This document shows, piece by piece, positions 50,763-60,269 of a DNA stretch of 64,000 nucleotides (position 1 is its first letter; each line of letters begins with the position of its first letter). Source of the DNA: Flavobacteriaceae bacterium (lineage in GTDB: Bacteria; Bacteroidota; Bacteroidia; Flavobacteriales; Flavobacteriaceae); contig JAKIUU010000011.1 of the NCBI GenBank assembly GCA_021647405.1, forward strand, positions 12,256 through 76,255, in the 5' to 3' direction. The notes beneath the pieces are model-generated. The model saw only the letters and a list, made by a program, of their open reading frames with translations, was not told the origin of the DNA and made no database searches. The position numbers and the translations under genes were made by a program.

Positions 50763-50801
50763 AATCGGCACTGTCTTAAAAAAAATCTTTAAATCAAATA
50801 C

Positions 50802-52448
50802 ATGCGTTATTTCCCAAATTTGCTCAGTATTTTATACAAAACCAAACTAAAGGAAGTTCATTTAATAGCTATGGCCATGGGTTTGGTGCTATGTACTATT
50901 GTTTTGGGTTTTTTGAATGACCACTTAAATACCTCACATCGCGCACACTTATACCTGCTTCAAAAAGCAAATCAAGAGTTGAGTTATGCGCATGTCTGGT
51001 TGGATGAATTTATAAACACTACTGGTTATTCGGCCAGTCAGAACAATCCCACAATTTTAAATCTAGATAAAGCAAAACAAGATTTGCAAGAGGTTTTACT
51101 GTACAACCAAAACAGAACATTGATTAAACTTCTTAATAAAAAACAACACAGCCAATTAATAGCCTTAAAACAACAACTCAGTAAGCTAAAAATGAGTGCG
51201 GATATTTGTATTAATACCTATATAGAAGAGGGTGTTGTGCCAAATATTTACGATAATCACGACAGAGAATTTAGTGTATTAAAAACAAATATAAACAATG
51301 CCTATAATGCAATTAAGATAAAACTTAATGGCAATATTAATTTTATTCGCAGCCTACAATACCTCCTTTTAGGAATTTTATTAATTCACATTGTATTAAC
51401 TGTTTTGGTTATTAAAAATATACGCATCAGGCTTAAAGAAAGAGAAACCCGTCTTGAAAAAACACAGAATATTGCTAAATTGGGATTTTACACCTATAAT
51501 TTTAATACTAAAAAGTGGACTGTTTCTAAAATTATTTTAGAGCTTTTGGGGTATCCAAAAGAGGGTGATATTTATAAATCATGGCTTGCTATTGTACATC
51601 CCGATGATAAAAAAATGGTTTTAGACGCTTTTAGACAGGTAAAGAAACCTTTAGATTTAATTTACAGAATCTGTGTCGATGCCGACAACAGTTTGCGTTG
51701 GATACGCCATGTTTCTAATCCTTTTAAAAAAAATACCAAGAACACAAATCCAATGGTGTTTGGTACCATTCAAGATATTACTGAGAAAAGGCAGCTAGAA
51801 CATGACTTCCTTCATGCTTTTATAAATGCCCAAGAACAAGAAAAACAAAGATTTGGCGAAGATTTACACGACAGTATTAGTCAGGTTTTATCAGCCGAAT
51901 CGATGTATATAGATTTACTTATTAAATTTGACAAGAAAGAAGATTCTAAAATTTCGGAATTTCTGTATAAAGTAAGAGAGTTGAATCTCAACGCCATTAA
52001 TGATGCCCGCAATATTGCCCATGGACTTATGTCTAAGCAATTAAAAGAGAAAGGTTTGTTAAATGCCATCCAGCAAATTTGTACAGATTATAACCATTCT
52101 AAAAATATCAAATTTTTATTTGAACAAAAGGGACTTGATGAAACAATGTTTTCTAAAGAAACCAAGATAAATATTTTTAGAATATGTCAAGAAATCACCA
52201 CGAATACGGTAAGGCATAGTGGTGCCACAAAAGCCACTATAAATATGAAAAAAACGCATGATGACAGATTGGTGTTGGTTATTAAAGACAATGGGGTGGG
52301 TATTGATTTAGAGAAACTAAAAAGCGAAAAAAAAGGCACAGGACTTAAAAATATTGAGCGCCGTGTAAAGTTGTTAAATGGCAAACTAAGTTTAGAAACA
52401 AAACCAGAAAAAGGAATCTCTTATACCATTACTGTCCCTTTAACTTAA
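50802..52448 (+). CDS. PAS-containing sensor histidine kinase (HisKA_3 type)
   Basis: A 548-residue membrane kinase. Two membrane helices (about 23-41 and 190-207) enclose a periplasmic domain. A PAS domain follows (about 225-330), then a HisKA_3 dimerisation domain with phospho-acceptor H356 in FGEDLHDS, and a HATPase domain (N-box QEITTNTVRHSG, then DNGVGID and GTGLKNIERR). This is the NarX/LytS-like family that normally phosphorylates a LuxR-type regulator. No response regulator is adjacent. The next gene is a longer paralogue. Confidence 0.93.
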   Translation: MRYFPNLLSILYKTKLKEVHLIAMAMGLVLCTIVLGFLNDHLNTSHRAHLYLLQKANQELSYAHVWLDEFINTTGYSASQNNPTILNLDKAKQDLQEVLLYNQNRTLIKLLNKKQHSQLIALKQQLSKLKMSADICINTYIEEGVVPNIYDNHDREFSVLKTNINNAYNAIKIKLNGNINFIRSLQYLLLGILLIHIVLTVLVIKNIRIRLKERETRLEKTQNIAKLGFYTYNFNTKKWTVSKIILELLGYPKEGDIYKSWLAIVHPDDKKMVLDAFRQVKKPLDLIYRICVDADNSLRWIRHVSNPFKKNTKNTNPMVFGTIQDITEKRQLEHDFLHAFINAQEQEKQRFGEDLHDSISQVLSAESMYIDLLIKFDKKEDSKISEFLYKVRELNLNAINDARNIAHGLMSKQLKEKGLLNAIQQICTDYNHSKNIKFLFEQKGLDETMFSKETKINIFRICQEITTNTVRHSGATKATINMKKTHDDRLVLVIKDNGVGIDLEKLKSEKKGTGLKNIERRVKLLNGKLSLETKPEKGISYTITVPLT

Positions 52449-52593
52449 TCATAAAAGCTGATTTACCGTCCTTTTTTAAAAAAGAGGATTATAATTTTAA
52501 AAAAAAACTTATATATTAGCCACGTCCTTTTGTAATTTTTTATAGATTTTCCCTCAAATATCTTTTTTGCAAAAGCTTAGTTAGAAGTTTAAT

Positions 52594-55500
52594 ATGTTTC
52601 AGCCAAAAGAGAAAATACCGGCATTTTTATATGCCTATAAAAACCCTAAAGAAAAACCATTTTTTTTAATTGGGGGTATTTTATTTATTCTAATCTCTAT
52701 TGTCCTATTGGTAGGAACCCATATAAAAACAACCCATCTATTTAAAATAAACAGCCTGTCAAAAATAAGGCAAGAAATGACAAGTGCCCATTTACAAATA
52801 GAAGATAATTTAGGGAAAGCTTATTATGTTGATAAGGGTAAAAATGCTTTTTCTGAATCAAAAAAAGTTTTTAAAATTTTACTAAAAAGCAAGGATTTAG
52901 GCGATTACATTATCCCTCTTTACAGTGAACAGCAGCATCAGGAAATTAAACACATTCAGAGCAAACTCTTAGAGTTTGAATCTTTAACTCAAAAAGAGGC
53001 CAATGGCTTAAACACACTACAACACGATGTTGTTTTCAATGAAATTATCTCGCGTATTGACAAGCTTCAAACACAGTTAAGATTTTCTTTAAATGGTCAA
53101 TTAAACTTTTTGTTTAAATTACAAATCTTGTTGTTTGTTATATTCAGTTTGTTTTTGGCATTTTCTATAGATGATACTGCAAAATACAGAAAAAGGCGAA
53201 AGATTTTTTTACAGGGTCAAGAAGCGCTTTTAAAACAACTCAGTCAGAGTAATTATTTTTTAGAAGCATCGCAAAACATTTCAAAACTGGGCTATTATAC
53301 GTATGATTTTAAAACCAAAACATGGGAAGCTTCTAAAATTATTTTAGAAATCCTCAATTTTAAAGGAGGGACATCGCAATTACAAATGTGGATAGATATA
53401 GCACATCCAGATGATTTATATATTCTTAAAAATCAATTAAAAAAACGTCAAGAAGATATAACATCAGGCTTTGATATAATATATCGGGTTATAAGACCTT
53501 TAGACAAACAGATACTATGGGTACATCATGTAGCGGCTCCATTACAAACAAATAAGGAAGGAAATTTATTGCCGGTTTTAGGAATTATCCAAGATATTAC
53601 AAAGCAAAAACAAACTGAACTCGATTTGCAGAAATCGCATGAAATTGCCCAATTAGGAACTTTTGAATTGGATTTAATTTCAAAATATTTTACAAGGTCT
53701 GAAATATTTGATAAAATTGTGGGGTTTGAAATTGGCTCTCAGAAATCACTTGACGATTGGTGCAGTATTACCCATCCAGATGATTTAATAGCGAATAGAG
53801 AATTACTGCAATGGTGTATTAAAAACCAAAGTACTTACAAAAGAGATTGTAGAATTTACACACAAGACACACACCAATTAAAATGGCTTCAAGCGAGGGG
53901 CGAAATTATTTACAAAGATAATGTACCCTCTCGGTTTGTGGGAACATTTATTGATATTACAAAACAAAAACTGGCAGAACAGGCAACATTAAAAAGTGAG
54001 GCCATGCTCAATGCGGCTCAGGGTATTGCTAAAATAGGCAGTTTTGATTTTGATATTGAAAAAGGATCTGGTTTTGTTAGCAATGAATATTGTAAAATTA
54101 CAGGATTAACAAATAAGCAAGAAATAAATTATGATGACTGGCGTAATTTGGTACACCCTGATGATATTGAGGCTAACGTAAAGATGTTAAAAAAGTGCCT
54201 CAAAAAAGGTTTTACTTTTGATAGAGAATACCGTATTTATCCAAAAGGCAGTAAAAAATATAAGTGGATTCATGGCAAAGGAAAAGTTTTTTGTAAAAAC
54301 AATAAGATTATAAAATTTATAGGAACTATTCAAGATATTACGCAAAGAAAACGAACAGAATTAGAACTTAGCAAAAACAAAAACCTGTTGCAATTGGCAC
54401 ATAATATTAACAGCATAGGGGTTATGACCTTTGATTTTAGTACCGGATATTTTGAGAGTACAGAAATGTTTGATAAAATAGCAGGTATTCCCAAAAACTA
54501 CACCAAAGATTTTGAGGGATGGATACATTTGGTTCACCCCAAAGATTTAAAAATCCTTCAAAATATAGCCTCAGATACATCTGTTAGCAATACCAATCCA
54601 ATAGAGTTTAGAATAATAAGACCTCTTGATAAAAAAATTATATGGGTTGTAGGTAATGGTAAAAAAGAATTTGATCATAACAATAAGTTTGTAAAATTTA
54701 CAGGGACTATTCAGGATATAACCCAACGTAAAAAAAGTGAAAAACGGTTAAAACAGTCGGATGTTATTTTAAGTAAATTGAGTACCATTTTATTGGTTGT
54801 TGACAAAAGGGGTGATATTACCTATGCTTCACCCAGTATTAAACAGGCTTTAGGTTATAATCCAAAAGATATGCTGGGCCAAGGTTGGTGGGAGAACACA
54901 TATAAAGATCAAAAACTTGCTGCAAAAAGTAAAACAACTGTACTCAATCATTTCTTTACAGAAAAATCTTTAAGTCTTGATATTTCTGAAAGAAGTATCC
55001 TAACAAAGCAGGGAGATACCAAATGGTTTGAATGGCGTGTTTCTAAAGGTGTTGGCGACACCTATATTTCAATAGGGGTTGATATTACCGAAAAGAGAAA
55101 ATTAGAACACGATTTTATCCAAGCTTTTATCGATGCCCAAGAACAAGAAAAACAAAGTTTTGGTGAAGAATTGCACGATGGTTTGAGTCAGATTTTATCT
55201 GCCGAAAATATGTACATAGAATTACTTCTGAGAACCGCAAAAAATAAAAACGACGATACTTTTAAATATCTGTCTACAATAAAAAAACTCAATGTAAGTG
55301 CTATGGATGAAGCCAGAGATATAGCTCATGGCTTAATGTCAAAACAGCTTAAAGAACATGGCTTGTTGGTCGCTTTAACTCATATTTGTGAAGATTACAA
55401 CCATTCAAAAAACACAGAATTCGAGTTTGACCTTCAGTCTATTACCGAAAACGAAATAGCCAATATTATTAAAATTAATATCTTCAGACTTACACAAGAA

Positions 55501-55752
55501 ATAACAACCAATATTATAAGGCATTCTGGCGCAAAAAAAGCCGCCATTAGTGTGTCTAAAACGACAGACAATTTTTTAAAGCTCGTTATTGTTGATAATG
55601 GCATCGGAATGGACTTAAAAAAAATGAAACAAGAGCGAAGAGGTGCTGGACTTAAAAATATAGAACGTCGTGTAAAATTACTAAAAGGCACCTTAGATCT
55701 TGAAAGCGAATTGAATAAGGGAACGATTTATACCATTGCTGTCCCTTTATAA
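52594..55752 (+). CDS. Large multi-PAS sensor histidine kinase, paralogue of the preceding one
   Basis: A 1052-residue protein with the same layout as its neighbour but with five PAS domains (about 215-330, 340-455, 460-575, 590-700, 710-840) after the two membrane helices. The phospho-acceptor is H861 in FGEELHDG, and the HATPase has QEITTNIIRHSG, DNGIGMD and GAGLKNIERR. The kinase core shares stretches such as IAHGLMSKQLKE with the preceding gene, so the two arose by tandem duplication and PAS expansion. The intergenic gap is 145 bases, so it probably has its own promoter. Confidence 0.93.
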   Translation: MFQPKEKIPAFLYAYKNPKEKPFFLIGGILFILISIVLLVGTHIKTTHLFKINSLSKIRQEMTSAHLQIEDNLGKAYYVDKGKNAFSESKKVFKILLKSKDLGDYIIPLYSEQQHQEIKHIQSKLLEFESLTQKEANGLNTLQHDVVFNEIISRIDKLQTQLRFSLNGQLNFLFKLQILLFVIFSLFLAFSIDDTAKYRKRRKIFLQGQEALLKQLSQSNYFLEASQNISKLGYYTYDFKTKTWEASKIILEILNFKGGTSQLQMWIDIAHPDDLYILKNQLKKRQEDITSGFDIIYRVIRPLDKQILWVHHVAAPLQTNKEGNLLPVLGIIQDITKQKQTELDLQKSHEIAQLGTFELDLISKYFTRSEIFDKIVGFEIGSQKSLDDWCSITHPDDLIANRELLQWCIKNQSTYKRDCRIYTQDTHQLKWLQARGEIIYKDNVPSRFVGTFIDITKQKLAEQATLKSEAMLNAAQGIAKIGSFDFDIEKGSGFVSNEYCKITGLTNKQEINYDDWRNLVHPDDIEANVKMLKKCLKKGFTFDREYRIYPKGSKKYKWIHGKGKVFCKNNKIIKFIGTIQDITQRKRTELELSKNKNLLQLAHNINSIGVMTFDFSTGYFESTEMFDKIAGIPKNYTKDFEGWIHLVHPKDLKILQNIASDTSVSNTNPIEFRIIRPLDKKIIWVVGNGKKEFDHNNKFVKFTGTIQDITQRKKSEKRLKQSDVILSKLSTILLVVDKRGDITYASPSIKQALGYNPKDMLGQGWWENTYKDQKLAAKSKTTVLNHFFTEKSLSLDISERSILTKQGDTKWFEWRVSKGVGDTYISIGVDITEKRKLEHDFIQAFIDAQEQEKQSFGEELHDGLSQILSAENMYIELLLRTAKNKNDDTFKYLSTIKKLNVSAMDEARDIAHGLMSKQLKEHGLLVALTHICEDYNHSKNTEFEFDLQSITENEIANIIKINIFRLTQEITTNIIRHSGAKKAAISVSKTTDNFLKLVIVDNGIGMDLKKMKQERRGAGLKNIERRVKLLKGTLDLESELNKGTIYTIAVPL

Positions 55753-55760
55753 AAGATTTA

Positions 55761-56753
55761 TTAATGGCTTTGTTTTTTAAAAAAAGCAACAGCTTTATCG
55801 GAGAAATCGGTAAAAATACCATCTAAGTGGGCTTTGTTAAAACCCAAATCTAAAAGGAATTCAAAAGAAGGCAAGCCCTCTAATTGGTCGGCTCTAAAAG
55901 TATAAGCGTGAACTACCATTCCTAATTTATGGGCATTTTTTACATAATTGTTAAACACAATTGTACCCGTTTTAGGGTCGGTTCTTTTTATAAGTTGTTT
56001 AAAATAAGGTCCCATACCATCGGCATATTTGGCAAATTCGGCCAATTTCGAATTGTCTTCTTTAAATTCGGTCAACTGTACTAAAAACAGTTTGCTTTTT
56101 AATTCCTGACGGATGCGTTTTAATTCGGTGGCATCAAAACACTGTAAAATACAGTTATCTTTTTTGGTTTTATAGCTGTAATCTGACAAGACTTTAAGTA
56201 CAATTTTAGAGATGTCTTTACCGTTGTTGCGATGAAATTTTGGGGCCTTAATCTCAGGATAAATACCTATGTTTCTGCCAGTACTTTTATTTAAACCCTG
56301 TATCATTTCTATTTCGTCTTGTAAACTGTGGAGTTTAAAATGCGATTTCCAAATAGGAAAGCGCCCTTTAAAAACAGCCAGACCTGTTTTGGTGTCAAAA
56401 CGCTCTGTAACATTTAACCGCAGTAATTCAGAATAAGTAAAGTCAATTACATAATATTTACCATCTTCACGTTTTCTGTCAGGAAACTGTTTGGCCACAT
56501 CGGTTACATCATCTAAAGTGATATCATGAATCACTATTGGCACATCATCTTTGCTCAAAACAATATCTTGCTCTAGATAATCGGGGTGCATGGCATAGGC
56601 CATGGCTTTGGCTGTTAGGGTGTGTTCGGGTAAGTATCCTGAAGCCCCACGATGGGCAATTACTATTTTTTTTGTAGCCATTGTTTTTTTTGTTTGTGGG
56701 TTTTGACAGCCAATTAAAATTACAGTTAGTAACAGAAGCTTCAAATTTTTCAT
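55761..56753 (-). CDS. Glycerophosphodiester phosphodiesterase lipoprotein
   Basis: A 330-residue GDPD enzyme. A lipobox (VILIGCQ, Cys16) marks it as a lipoprotein. The catalytic stretch is IAHRGASGYLPEHTLTA followed by YLEQDIVLSKDDVPIVIHD, which provide the two His and the metal-binding Glu/Asp. It hydrolyses deacylated phospholipids to glycerol 3-phosphate, probably in the periplasm. It converges on the histidine kinase gene with an eight-base gap. The length and the C-terminal GIFTDFSD are as in GlpQ. Confidence 0.93.
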   Translation of the reverse strand: MKNLKLLLLTVILIGCQNPQTKKTMATKKIVIAHRGASGYLPEHTLTAKAMAYAMHPDYLEQDIVLSKDDVPIVIHDITLDDVTDVAKQFPDRKREDGKYYVIDFTYSELLRLNVTERFDTKTGLAVFKGRFPIWKSHFKLHSLQDEIEMIQGLNKSTGRNIGIYPEIKAPKFHRNNGKDISKIVLKVLSDYSYKTKKDNCILQCFDATELKRIRQELKSKLFLVQLTEFKEDNSKLAEFAKYADGMGPYFKQLIKRTDPKTGTIVFNNYVKNAHKLGMVVHAYTFRADQLEGLPSFEFLLDLGFNKAHLDGIFTDFSDKAVAFFKKQSH

Positions 56754-56867
56754 AATAGTTGTTTTTTTAAATAGTCACTCTCTTAAAAAACTGACAGATA
56801 TTTTAGCACGCTATAAATATAGAACATTTTGTAAATTGCCTGTAATTAAATATGTGTTAAATAAAAA

Positions 56868-57092
56868 ATGAAAACGCTCTTAAAATTTTTAGTGGTAGCA
56901 GAAATAGGCTTGCTAATTTTAGGATTTTACATCAAAGAAACAAATGTTCAAAAAGGCGATTTTATTATTGGCATTGGTGTTCTTATTCTGGCTTTTGTCA
57001 TTTTACCTTTCTTTTTATACACCCGTTATAAGGATAAAAAATTATCGGAATATATGTTTCCAAAAGACAAACCTAAAAAAGAAGCGGAATAA
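56868..57092 (+). CDS. Small two-helix membrane protein
   Basis: A 74-residue protein with two hydrophobic segments (about 4-20 and 32-51) and a long basic tail (TRYKDKKLSEY...KPKKEAE). I recognise no family. It stands alone between GDPD (divergent) and the repeat stretch before tadA, and its codon use fits the region, so I believe it is real. Confidence 0.6.
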   Translation: MKTLLKFLVVAEIGLLILGFYIKETNVQKGDFIIGIGVLILAFVILPFFLYTRYKDKKLSEYMFPKDKPKKEAE

Positions 57093-57107
57093 TTGAGTTT
57101 GAGGATT

Positions 57108-57240
57108 TAAATCACAAATTCCAAATCACAAATCACAAAAGATTAAGGAGACTTTAATCGAAAAGAATTCCTCGATGCTCTGCGTTGAGGTTTCCGTTGA
57201 AATTGTCATTCTCGCGAAAGCGGGAATCTAAGTAAGAAAT
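57108..57240. repeat. Repeat cluster downstream of the small membrane protein
   Basis: Three units in a row: AATCACAAATTCCAAATCACAAATCAC (57109-57138); TAATCGAAAAGAATTCCTCGATGCTCTGCGTTGAGG (57155-57190), which recurs with few changes right after dxs at 59572; and CATTCTCGCGAAAGCGGGAATCT (57207-57231), a small hairpin. No gene is seen. Confidence 0.55.
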
Positions 57241-57257
57241 ATTGGTTTTTGACCTTT

Positions 57258-57716
57258 TTAAGATTTATTATTAATCTTGCGTTGTTGTTCGAAAAAGCGA
57301 AGTAATATTTTACTGCATTCAGCCGCTAAAATACCTTTGACAACTTTTGTTTTTGGATGTAAAGGCGTGTTGTGGTTTTTAAACCCTCTTTTTTCATCAG
57401 AAGCCCCATAAACAACCTTGCCTATTTGTGTCCAAAAACAGGCACCCGCACACATATTACAAGGTTCTAAAGTTACATATAATGTACAGTTTCTTAAGTA
57501 TTTACTTCCTAAGTAAGAAGCAGCTGATGTAAAGACTTGCATTTCGGCATGGGCTGTAACATCAGTAAGGCACTCTGTTAAATTATGCGCACGTGCTATA
57601 ATGGTATTATTTGTAACAATAACAGCCCCAACAGGCACTTCGTTTTTATCCAATGCCAACTGCGCTTCTTTAAGCGCTTGTTGCATAAAATAAGTATCAT
57701 CAAAAGGTTTTAACAT
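57258..57716 (-). CDS. tadA: tRNA-specific adenosine deaminase-like nucleoside deaminase
   Basis: A 152-residue zinc deaminase. The zinc and catalytic residues are H56, E58 (TAHAEMQ) and the cysteines C86 and C89 (LEPCNMCAGAC). TadA converts A34 to inosine in tRNA-Arg(ACG). The family also holds guanine deaminases, so the assignment has some doubt, but the N-terminal FMQQALKEAQLA and the length fit TadA. The -7 element ends five bases before the ATG. Confidence 0.88.
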   Translation of the reverse strand: MLKPFDDTYFMQQALKEAQLALDKNEVPVGAVIVTNNTIIARAHNLTECLTDVTAHAEMQVFTSAASYLGSKYLRNCTLYVTLEPCNMCAGACFWTQIGKVVYGASDEKRGFKNHNTPLHPKTKVVKGILAAECSKILLRFFEQQRKINNKS

Positions 57717-57719
57717 ATC

Positions 57720-57728
57720 GCAAAGATA
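57720..57728 (-). promoter_or_regulatory. -7 element abutting the tadA start
   Basis: On the minus strand TATCTTTGC matches the -7 consensus exactly; the first G after TTT is at 57721, so transcription is expected at 57716-57717, which is the A of the ATG. The -33 box is weak. Confidence 0.5.
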
Positions 57729-57770
57729 GGGTATTGTCAGGAATCAGAAATTTTCAAATGATATTTGTTG

Positions 57771-57778
57771 TACTTTTG
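57771..57778 (+). promoter_or_regulatory. -7 element abutting the dxs start
   Basis: TACTTTTG matches the -7 consensus; transcription would start at 57782-57783, one or two bases before the ATG at 57784. Confidence 0.45.
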
Positions 57779-57783
57779 TTGTT

Positions 57784-59574
57784 ATGGATACAGCCTTGTT
57801 AAACAGCATAAATTCGCCCAAAGATTTGCAACTTTTAGGCCCTTCTCAATTACCACAATTGGCCAAAGAATTGCGCCAGTTTATTATTGATGTTGTTGCT
57901 GTTAAAGAAGGGCATTTAGGCGCCAGTTTAGGTGTTGTAGAATTAACGATTGCTTTACACTATGTGTTTAATACCCCAGATGATTTGTTGGTTTGGGATG
58001 TGGGTCATCAAGCCTATGGCCATAAAATTTTAACAGGCAGAAAAGATTTTTTTCATACAAATAGGCAGCTCGATGGTTTAAGCGGATTTCCTAAAAGGAG
58101 CGAAAGCAAATTCGATACTTTTGGGGTAGGACATGCTTCTACTTCAATCTCTGCAGCCTTGGGTATGGCTATTGCCTCTCATCTTAAAGGCGATTTTGAA
58201 AAACAACATATTGCTGTAATTGGCGATGCCAGTATTGCGGGCGGTATGGCTTTTGAAGGTCTTAATCATGCGGGTGTAACCGATGCCAATTTATTAATTA
58301 TTTTAAACGACAACACCATGGGTATTGACCCAAGCGTAGGGGCTTTAAAAAAATATTTAACCAATATTAAAACAAATAAGCGCGTTAGAAAACACAATAT
58401 TATTGAAGCTTTAAATTTTGACTATTCAGGCCCTATTGATGGGCATGATTTAAATGCTGTAATCAACGAATTAGAACGGTTAAAATCAGTTAGAGGCCCT
58501 AGGTTTTTGCATGTTATAACAACAAAAGGCAAAGGTTTGCAAAAAGCCGAGCAAGACCAAATAACCTATCATGCCCCTGGAAAATTTGATAAGATTACAG
58601 GCGAACGTATTCAGAATACTGGGGCTAAAAAAGGTATAAAATTCCAAGATGTATTTGGACTAACACTGTTAGAATTGGCACGTAAAAACAAATCTATTGT
58701 AGGTATTACAGCGGCTATGTCAACAGGTACTTCGTTAAAATACATGCTAAAGGAAATCCCCGAAAGGGCTTTTGATGTGGGTATAGCCGAACAACATGCC
58801 ATTACACTTTCTGCCGGAATGGCCACTCAAGGCCTCACAGTTTTTTGTGCTATTTACTCTACTTTTTTACAGCGTGCTTACGACCAAATAATCCACGATG
58901 TGGCCTTGCAAAATTTACCTGTTATTTTCTGTATTGACCGCGCTGGTATTGTTGGCGAAGACGGCGCTACACACCATGGGATTTTTGATTTGGCCTACCT
59001 GCGCTGTATTCCAAATATGGTAATTTTTGCGCCCTTAAATGCAAAAGATTTAAGAAATATGTTATATACTGCGCAATTGGAAGTGTTTAAACAACCCCTT
59101 GCCATTCGTTATCCTAGAGGAGAATGTGCTATCGTAAATTGGAAAACTGCTTTTGAAAAAATTAAATTAGGCAAAGGGCTGTGTCTTAAAAACGGAGAAA
59201 CCATTGCCGTATTAAGTATTGGTGCCATAGGGCGCAATGTTACTGAGGCTATCAAGAAATTAAATGCAGAAATAGAACCTAAAGTGGCGCATTATGACAT
59301 GCGTTTTGTTAAACCTTTAGACGAAAAGTTAGTACGCACTATTTTTAATAAATTCGAAACTATTGTTACCGTAGAAGATGGCGTTTTAAAAGGTGGTTTT
59401 GGCTCTGCCATTCTGGAATTTGCAAACGCTCAAAAATCAGATACACCTAAAATACTGTGTTTGGGTGTACCCGATGCATTTATTCACCACGGAAGTGTCT
59501 TAGAATTACACCAACAAATAGGTATTGATAGCGATTCAATTGCCCAACTGATATCAAAAGAAATAGCACTATAA
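57784..59574 (+). CDS. dxs: 1-deoxy-D-xylulose-5-phosphate synthase
   Basis: A 596-residue thiamin-dependent enzyme at the head of the MEP isoprenoid pathway. DVGHQAYGHKILTGR, the TPP-binding GDASIAGGMAFEGLNHAG...NDNTMGID and the catalytic-site GIAEQHAITLSAG are all present, as is the C-terminal transketolase domain. Its product also feeds vitamin B6 synthesis together with pdxA. It is somewhat shorter than the E. coli protein (620), as is common in this phylum. A repeat unit begins at its stop codon. Confidence 0.96.
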   Translation: MDTALLNSINSPKDLQLLGPSQLPQLAKELRQFIIDVVAVKEGHLGASLGVVELTIALHYVFNTPDDLLVWDVGHQAYGHKILTGRKDFFHTNRQLDGLSGFPKRSESKFDTFGVGHASTSISAALGMAIASHLKGDFEKQHIAVIGDASIAGGMAFEGLNHAGVTDANLLIILNDNTMGIDPSVGALKKYLTNIKTNKRVRKHNIIEALNFDYSGPIDGHDLNAVINELERLKSVRGPRFLHVITTKGKGLQKAEQDQITYHAPGKFDKITGERIQNTGAKKGIKFQDVFGLTLLELARKNKSIVGITAAMSTGTSLKYMLKEIPERAFDVGIAEQHAITLSAGMATQGLTVFCAIYSTFLQRAYDQIIHDVALQNLPVIFCIDRAGIVGEDGATHHGIFDLAYLRCIPNMVIFAPLNAKDLRNMLYTAQLEVFKQPLAIRYPRGECAIVNWKTAFEKIKLGKGLCLKNGETIAVLSIGAIGRNVTEAIKKLNAEIEPKVAHYDMRFVKPLDEKLVRTIFNKFETIVTVEDGVLKGGFGSAILEFANAQKSDTPKILCLGVPDAFIHHGSVLELHQQIGIDSDSIAQLISKEIAL

Positions 59575-59607
59575 TCGAAAAGAAATTCGTGATGCTCTGC
59601 GTTGTGG
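59572..59607. repeat. Dispersed repeat at the end of dxs
   Basis: TAATCGAAAAGAAATTCGTGATGCTCTGCGTTGTGG starts with the dxs stop codon and is a close copy of 57155-57190. Confidence 0.65.
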
Positions 59608-59653
59608 ATAGTTTATTTTAAAGCAATTTTCTTATCAAGTAAATCAATACTTT

Positions 59654-60265
59654 TTAAATGTAATTTAAAAACAAAGTGCTGATGAGAATACTTGATATTC
59701 CAATGATAAAACCTGCTATTAGTTCCTTTGGTTTATGCGCTTTTAAAATGAGACGTGCTGTACCTAAAAATCCTGTTAAAAAAAATAAAAATGCTATTAA
59801 TCCAATTAAATTGATGTTGTATGCGTAGCTAATCAATATCATAAAGGCCGTAAAACCACTTGCGCCGAGCACGTGTAAACTTGTTTTAAAGTTTAAGAAA
59901 AGCAGTAAATAAGTAATACTTAAGGCTATAAAACCACCTATAAACATAAGGCTTAAGAGTTGATAATCTGGCAAACTGTACAACATTTTTCCTATAAGAA
60001 AACTTATCAATAAAAAACTTAGAATTGGTATTCTACGCTCATAGGTTTCTTTAATTTCGAAACTAGAAATTATATTTATTTTTTTAAAAAGAACCAAAAG
60101 TGAAAGGGGGAGTATGTATGAACCTAAAAAAACCAGCCCCAAAATTATATAAATCTGATTGGTATGAAAATAGGTAGGCGCCACAATAAAATAAAGAAAA
60201 GTTGCCAAAGTGGGTATCAGAACAGGATGCAATGCAATTGATATGTATTTAGATAAATTGTGCAA
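59654..60265 (-). CDS. Integral membrane protein downstream of rpoN, PAP2-like
   Basis: A 203-residue protein with about six hydrophobic segments. The C-terminal KAHKPKELIAGFIIGI resembles the end of PAP2-type phosphatases (the H-x-x-x-E/D-x-x-x-G layout), but the two other phosphatase motifs are not evident, so activity is doubtful. It starts four bases after the rpoN stop and is probably cotranscribed with rpoN. Homologous genes sit in the same position in related genomes. Confidence 0.65.
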   Translation of the reverse strand: MHNLSKYISIALHPVLIPTLATFLYFIVAPTYFHTNQIYIILGLVFLGSYILPLSLLVLFKKINIISSFEIKETYERRIPILSFLLISFLIGKMLYSLPDYQLLSLMFIGGFIALSITYLLLFLNFKTSLHVLGASGFTAFMILISYAYNINLIGLIAFLFFLTGFLGTARLILKAHKPKELIAGFIIGISSILISTLFLNYI

Positions 60266-60269
60266 AAGA

